Origin: UBA1794 sp031552405
GTDB lineage: Bacteria; Bacteroidota; Bacteroidia; Bacteroidales; Bacteroidaceae
NCBI GenBank assembly: GCA_031552405.1
Contig: JAVBMN010000008.1
Location: forward strand, 33,331 to 97,330
Reading direction: 5' to 3'
DNA: 64,000 nt
Of the stretch, positions 61,151 through 64,000 are shown piece after piece. Positions within the stretch are counted from its first letter, which is position 1, and every line of letters begins with the position of its first letter. The notes under the pieces were generated by a model, which searched no databases, was not told the DNA's origin, and saw only the letters and a program-made list of their open reading frames with translations. Both the position numbers and the translations under genes were made by a program.

Positions 61151-61226
61151 AAAGCATATAAACAATTGACGCTCTTTGAGCGTTCTCACAGGTGATATCT
61201 CTATTTTATTTTTAAAACAGATTAGT

Positions 61227-61913
61227 ATGAAAAAGTATGTTGCAGAAATGATCGGAACAATGGTTCTGGTTTTAATGGGTTGCGGTAGCGCAGTCTTTGC
61301 CGGAGATCTGGCCGGCGCAGTAGGTTCGGGAGTAGGAACTTTGGGGGTAGCCCTGGCGTTCGGTCTTTCGGTTGTGGCAATGGCGTATGCCATTGGTGGT
61401 ATTTCAGGATGTCATATCAATCCTGCCATTACTCTGGGTGTATTCCTTTCAGGAAGAATGAATGGAAAGGATGCCGGTATGTATATGCTGTTTCAGGTAA
61501 TCGGAGCCATTATCGGTTCTGCGATACTGTTTGCACTGATCTCTACAGGCGAACACAGCGGCCCTACCAGCACAGGCTCTAATGGCTTTGGCGAGGGAGA
61601 AACCCTTCAGGCATTCATTGCCGAAACGGTATTTACATTCATCTTTGTACTGGTAGTGCTTGGAGCTACCGATTCCAAGAAGGGTGCAGGTTCACTGGCC
61701 GGACTGGCCATTGGTTTAACTCTGGTACTGGTACACATTGTGTGTATCCCCATCACAGGAACTTCAGTAAATCCGGCCCGTAGTATAGGTCCGGCTCTGT
61801 TTGATTGTGGAGGCGCTGCCCTATCCCAACTGTGGCTCTTTATTGTAGCACCTTTTATAGGAGCAGCCCTGAGTGCATGTGTATGGAAATTCGTAGCAGC
61901 AGAGGAAGCATAA
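61227..61913 (+). CDS. aqpZ: Aquaporin Z-type water channel
   Basis: Inner-membrane water channel, 228 residues, six transmembrane segments. Start taken at 61227 (MKKYVAEMIGTMVLVLMGCG); the frame upstream to 61176 adds a segment absent from the family. Both NPA pore motifs are intact (GCHINPAITLG and GTSVNPARSIGP), with the selectivity-filter Arg after the second. The terminator at 61940-61987 ends the unit. Confidence 0.94.
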   Translation: MKKYVAEMIGTMVLVLMGCGSAVFAGDLAGAVGSGVGTLGVALAFGLSVVAMAYAIGGISGCHINPAITLGVFLSGRMNGKDAGMYMLFQVIGAIIGSAILFALISTGEHSGPTSTGSNGFGEGETLQAFIAETVFTFIFVLVVLGATDSKKGAGSLAGLAIGLTLVLVHIVCIPITGTSVNPARSIGPALFDCGGAALSQLWLFIVAPFIGAALSACVWKFVAAEEA

Positions 61914-61939
61914 CCTAGCTGCATACCAGGATTCTATTT

Positions 61940-61987
61940 ATGCCGGCTGCATTCCCCATCGTGAGGATGCAGCCGGCATTCTTTTTT
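61940..61987 (+). terminator. Terminator of aqpZ
   Basis: A 13-bp perfect stem ATGCCGGCTGCAT (61940-61952) with its complement 61967-61979, followed by TCTTTTTT. Confidence 0.9.
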
Positions 61988-62053
61988 ACAGGCCTCATTT
62001 AAACTTATTTGCAGGTTGATTGTTTATAGTAGAAACCACTAAATAAAAGCAAT

Positions 62054-63214
62054 ATGAAACGATTCCTGCCTACCGTCCTATTCCTGGCTTCTTTTACAGT
62101 CCTTCTGGCACAGGAAAAAGAAAAGATCAGCTTCCGCGACTCGCTGGATCATAAGTTTGACATGAGCGACTGGGTTATCCACAAGAAAGGGTTCATCCCC
62201 GTAGTAGCCGTTATCACCGAACCGGCGTTAGGGGGATTCGGTGCCGCACTGGTCCCGGTATTCATCCAACCCAATGCACCCAAACAAGCCAACGGAAAGA
62301 TGTACCCACAGGCCCCCAACGTAACAGCCGCATTCGGAGGATATACCCTGAACGACTCCTGGGCAGCAGGAGCAGCCCGAACAGCCCTGATTCCCAAATG
62401 GGGCATTAAGTATGTAGTAGGAGGAGGCTACGGCAACATCAATATGGATTATTACTTCAACCTCGACAAGCTTAATAAGGATGTAGAGTATGGCTTCAAT
62501 ATCCGCACCATCCCCGTGATGTTGTCTGTCAGCAAAATGTTTAATGACCCCCGATTCTCTGCCGGAGTGAAGTACTTATTTATGCATAACGAGGTAGAAG
62601 TGGTTGACAATAACGGAAACGAAGCCTGGCGGGAAAAGCTGGATGACATGATCTCCGACTACATCAGTGGAAACGTGGCGAAGCTGGGTGCTCAGGCCTC
62701 CTTTGACAGTCGCGACAATACCTTTACCCCCAACAGCGGTGTCAAAATAAACCTGACTGCCGACTGGAGTAACCCCGTGGTAGGCAGCGATTATAAATAT
62801 GGCCAGTTCGAAGGGGCCGCCTATTACTATTTCCCCATCCTACGCAACCTGATTACAGGTACCCGCTTTGATATGCAACAAGCTGTGGGCAGCATACCTT
62901 TTTATATAAAGCCTTATGTTGACATGCGTGGAGTACCCACTGCACGCTTCTCGGGAAAAACTACCATGCTGGCCGAGATCGAAGAACGATGGGACGTAGT
63001 ACCCCGTTGGAGTCTTGTGGGATTTGCCGGAGGAGGAAAAGCATTTGATGCATACGATGAGTTCGGCGATGCCAAATGGGCGTGGGGATACGGCGCCGGA
63101 TTTCGTTATTTGTTGGCAAGGAAACTAAAACTAAGAGCGGGACTTGACTTCGCCATGGGACCTGAAGGCTTTGCCTATTACATTGTATTCGGCAGCAGTT
63201 GGATTCGTCAGTAA
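62054..63214 (+). CDS. BamA/TamA-type outer-membrane beta-barrel (surface antigen domain)
   Basis: A 386-residue protein; signal peptide about 1-19 (ending LLAQ). The mature part resembles the D15/surface antigen barrel: GFIPVVAVITEPALGGFGAALVP at the start, LGAQASFDSRDNTFTPNSGVKINL in the middle, and a C-terminal strand ending in an aromatic-rich YYIVFGSSWIRQ. No POTRA domains precede the barrel, so it is a short, barrel-only member rather than the assembly factor BamA. Such proteins occur in Bacteroidetes with unknown cargo or as pores. Monocistronic. Confidence 0.85.
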   Translation: MKRFLPTVLFLASFTVLLAQEKEKISFRDSLDHKFDMSDWVIHKKGFIPVVAVITEPALGGFGAALVPVFIQPNAPKQANGKMYPQAPNVTAAFGGYTLNDSWAAGAARTALIPKWGIKYVVGGGYGNINMDYYFNLDKLNKDVEYGFNIRTIPVMLSVSKMFNDPRFSAGVKYLFMHNEVEVVDNNGNEAWREKLDDMISDYISGNVAKLGAQASFDSRDNTFTPNSGVKINLTADWSNPVVGSDYKYGQFEGAAYYYFPILRNLITGTRFDMQQAVGSIPFYIKPYVDMRGVPTARFSGKTTMLAEIEERWDVVPRWSLVGFAGGGKAFDAYDEFGDAKWAWGYGAGFRYLLARKLKLRAGLDFAMGPEGFAYYIVFGSSWIRQ

Positions 63215-63242
63215 TCCGGTTTCTATGGTACGAAAACCTATA

Positions 63243-63311
63243 TAAAAAAAGAAGGCTATCTATCCCAGACAGCCAATCTTCATAACCTTAAAATCTAATA
63301 CCATGAAAAAC
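63243..63311 (-). ncRNA. Candidate small RNA, about 70 nt, minus strand
   Basis: A -7 box TATCTTTG reads on the minus strand at 63318-63325. About 50 bases downstream a hairpin GGCTGTCT-GGGAT-AGATAGCC (63254-63274) is followed by TTCTTTTTTT. The stem has a G-U pair on the minus strand that would be an A-C mismatch on the plus strand, which fixes the direction. No reading frame of use lies in it. Confidence 0.5.
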
Positions 63312-63613
63312 ATGATGCAAAGATAAGCGATTTATGTTGCACAACATAATTGTAGAGCAACAAAATGCACTTATTTAACTTTATTTTCGAATACGCACAC
63401 TCTTCCGCCTCAAAATGCCGAAGAAAGAACATAGAAAAGGATAGCTGTTCAAAAAATTACCCTACGCCTATTCTTCCCCAGTTGAGGAGGCGTTCATTCT
63501 TCAATATAAGAACGGCATAACACCTGCAATTTATGAGTGTTTCCAACTCTACAATTGATATAACTAAGGTTTTTTTTCGGTTTTTTCTTCTCAAGAATGT
63601 TGTTTTCGCAAAG

Positions 63614-63719
63614 TTGCTGCTTTGCTGCATAATTTCAGCCTATTTCACTGATTAACAAGATATAAACGCTATGCAGCAAGGTATGCAGCAAGTATGCAGC
63701 AACTTTTTTACTGCATAGC
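63614..63719. repeat. Iteron-like repeats of TATGCAGCAA
   Basis: Three direct copies at 63670-63679, 63682-63691 and 63693-63702 and one inverted copy TTGCTGCATA at 63622-63631, with a part copy at 63614-63620. GCTATGCAG (63668-63676) and CTGCATAGC (63711-63719) also frame the direct copies as inverted arms. Steps of 11-12 bp put the copies on one face of the helix. Confidence 0.7.
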
Positions 63720-63782
63720 TCATTAATTGAGCCAAAGATCTAATACACCGACCTTCGGAAAAAGAGAAGTGGAAGGATCTTG

Positions 63783-63860
63783 AGTCGGCGACGCCGACTG
63801 ACGAGTTGAGGGGCTCGACTGGCGAGTCGATGCCGCCGACTGGTCAGTTGGCGGCATCGA
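63783..63860. repeat. GC-rich palindromes upstream of the insertion sequence gene
   Basis: AGTCGGC-GAC-GCCGACT (63783-63799) and a 15-bp near-perfect inverted repeat TCGATGCCGCCGACT (63827-63841) with 63846-63860. The local composition differs sharply from the AT-rich flanks. They may belong to the end of the insertion sequence or be an insertion target. Confidence 0.6.
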
Positions 63861-63875
63861 GGATCACCGTCATAA

Positions 63876-63907
63876 TTTGAGGGGTTAAAATTATAATTTT
63901 ATCTTTG
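63876..63907 (+). promoter_or_regulatory. Consensus promoter for the transposase gene
   Basis: TTTG (63876-63879), 20-base spacer, TATCTTTG (63900-63907): a full Bacteroidetes consensus, 27 bases before the ATG at 63935. Confidence 0.7.
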
Positions 63908-63934
63908 TACTTGAAACAAAATAGGATTATTTTT

Positions 63935-64000
63935 ATGCATCAAGATGGTTATCGTTTGCTGTTACCTTCTGGTCTTTTGGATTATTTTGAAATTACAAAA
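63935..64000 (+). CDS. ISAon1-type transposase N-terminal region protein, partial
   Basis: Only the first 22 residues are in the window. They match, by recognition, the conserved start of the small first protein of ISAon1-type elements (MHQDGYRLLLPSGLLDYFEI), which in Bacteroidales precedes the main transposase gene. The gene runs off the right edge, so the length, transposase and right terminal repeat cannot be judged. A consensus promoter lies just upstream. Confidence 0.6.
   Translation, partial: MHQDGYRLLLPSGLLDYFEITK

Noticed and set aside
63303..63326. Seven-codon leader peptide (ATG at 63303, MKNMMQR then stop)
   Set aside because: No gene follows that it could regulate, and the same bases read better as the -7 box and 5' end of a minus-strand small RNA.

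Overview
The window looks like a chromosomal stretch of a gut Bacteroidales bacterium, probably Bacteroides or a close relative. The evidence is the recurring promoter form TTTG-N19/20-TAnnTTTG, the near absence of strong Shine-Dalgarno sites, many secreted glycan-degrading enzymes, the full L-galactose catabolic operon known from Bacteroides vulgatus, and an ISAon1-type transposase start at the right edge. I see no tRNA, rRNA, CRISPR array or SusC/SusD pair. Species cannot be fixed from sequence alone.

Layout. 1-738 is the C-terminal half of asparagine synthetase B. 848-1319 is a gene-free composite repeat. 1420-4671 is a PL26-like exo-rhamnogalacturonan lyase. 15626-4773 (minus strand) holds three giant secreted CotH-kinase/lamin-tail proteins; upstream of them lies a 320-bp segment bounded by a perfect 20-bp inverted repeat, carrying a consensus promoter that points the wrong way (probable phase switch). 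16086-24071 holds a family 2 glycosyltransferase, a PorE-like OmpA lipoprotein, an Lrp regulator overlapping dihydrofolate reductase, an M64 peptidase and groES-groEL behind a sigma54-type promoter. 24144-35390 is a rhamnose/L-galactose region: GH78 rhamnosidase, divergent LacI regulator, and a six-gene operon that should turn L-galactose into 2-keto-3-deoxygluconate. 35619-40072 holds a lipoprotein with a zinc-protease-like motif and a 1047-residue modular surface protein. 40393-49320 holds thyA, a giant alpha-2-macroglobulin, a DUF1573 protein and meaB. 49646-61150 holds GH30, two small lipoproteins, hisS, and a CAZyme cluster (GH43, alginate-lyase-like, GH28-like, esterase). 61227-63214 holds an aquaporin and a BamA/TamA-like outer membrane protein. 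63215-64000 holds a candidate small RNA, iteron-like repeats and the start of an insertion sequence.

The genes fit together as outer-surface pectin and rhamnogalacturonan breakdown (PL26, GH78, GH28-like, GH43, esterase), followed by cytoplasmic catabolism of L-galactose, a minor sugar of rhamnogalacturonan II and some mucilages. Several secreted proteins end in a domain that resembles the type IX secretion C-terminal signal, and a PorE-like protein is present, but no core type IX gene lies in the window.

The strongest candidates for undescribed biology are the putative promoter inverton in front of the CotH operon, three intergenic arrays in which 8-bp palindromes (GTGCGCAC-type, then CAGGCCTG) sit on a 21-23 bp grid, the sigma54 promoter at groESL, and a minus-strand small RNA near 63.3 kb. 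All were found by eye; none was tested computationally.
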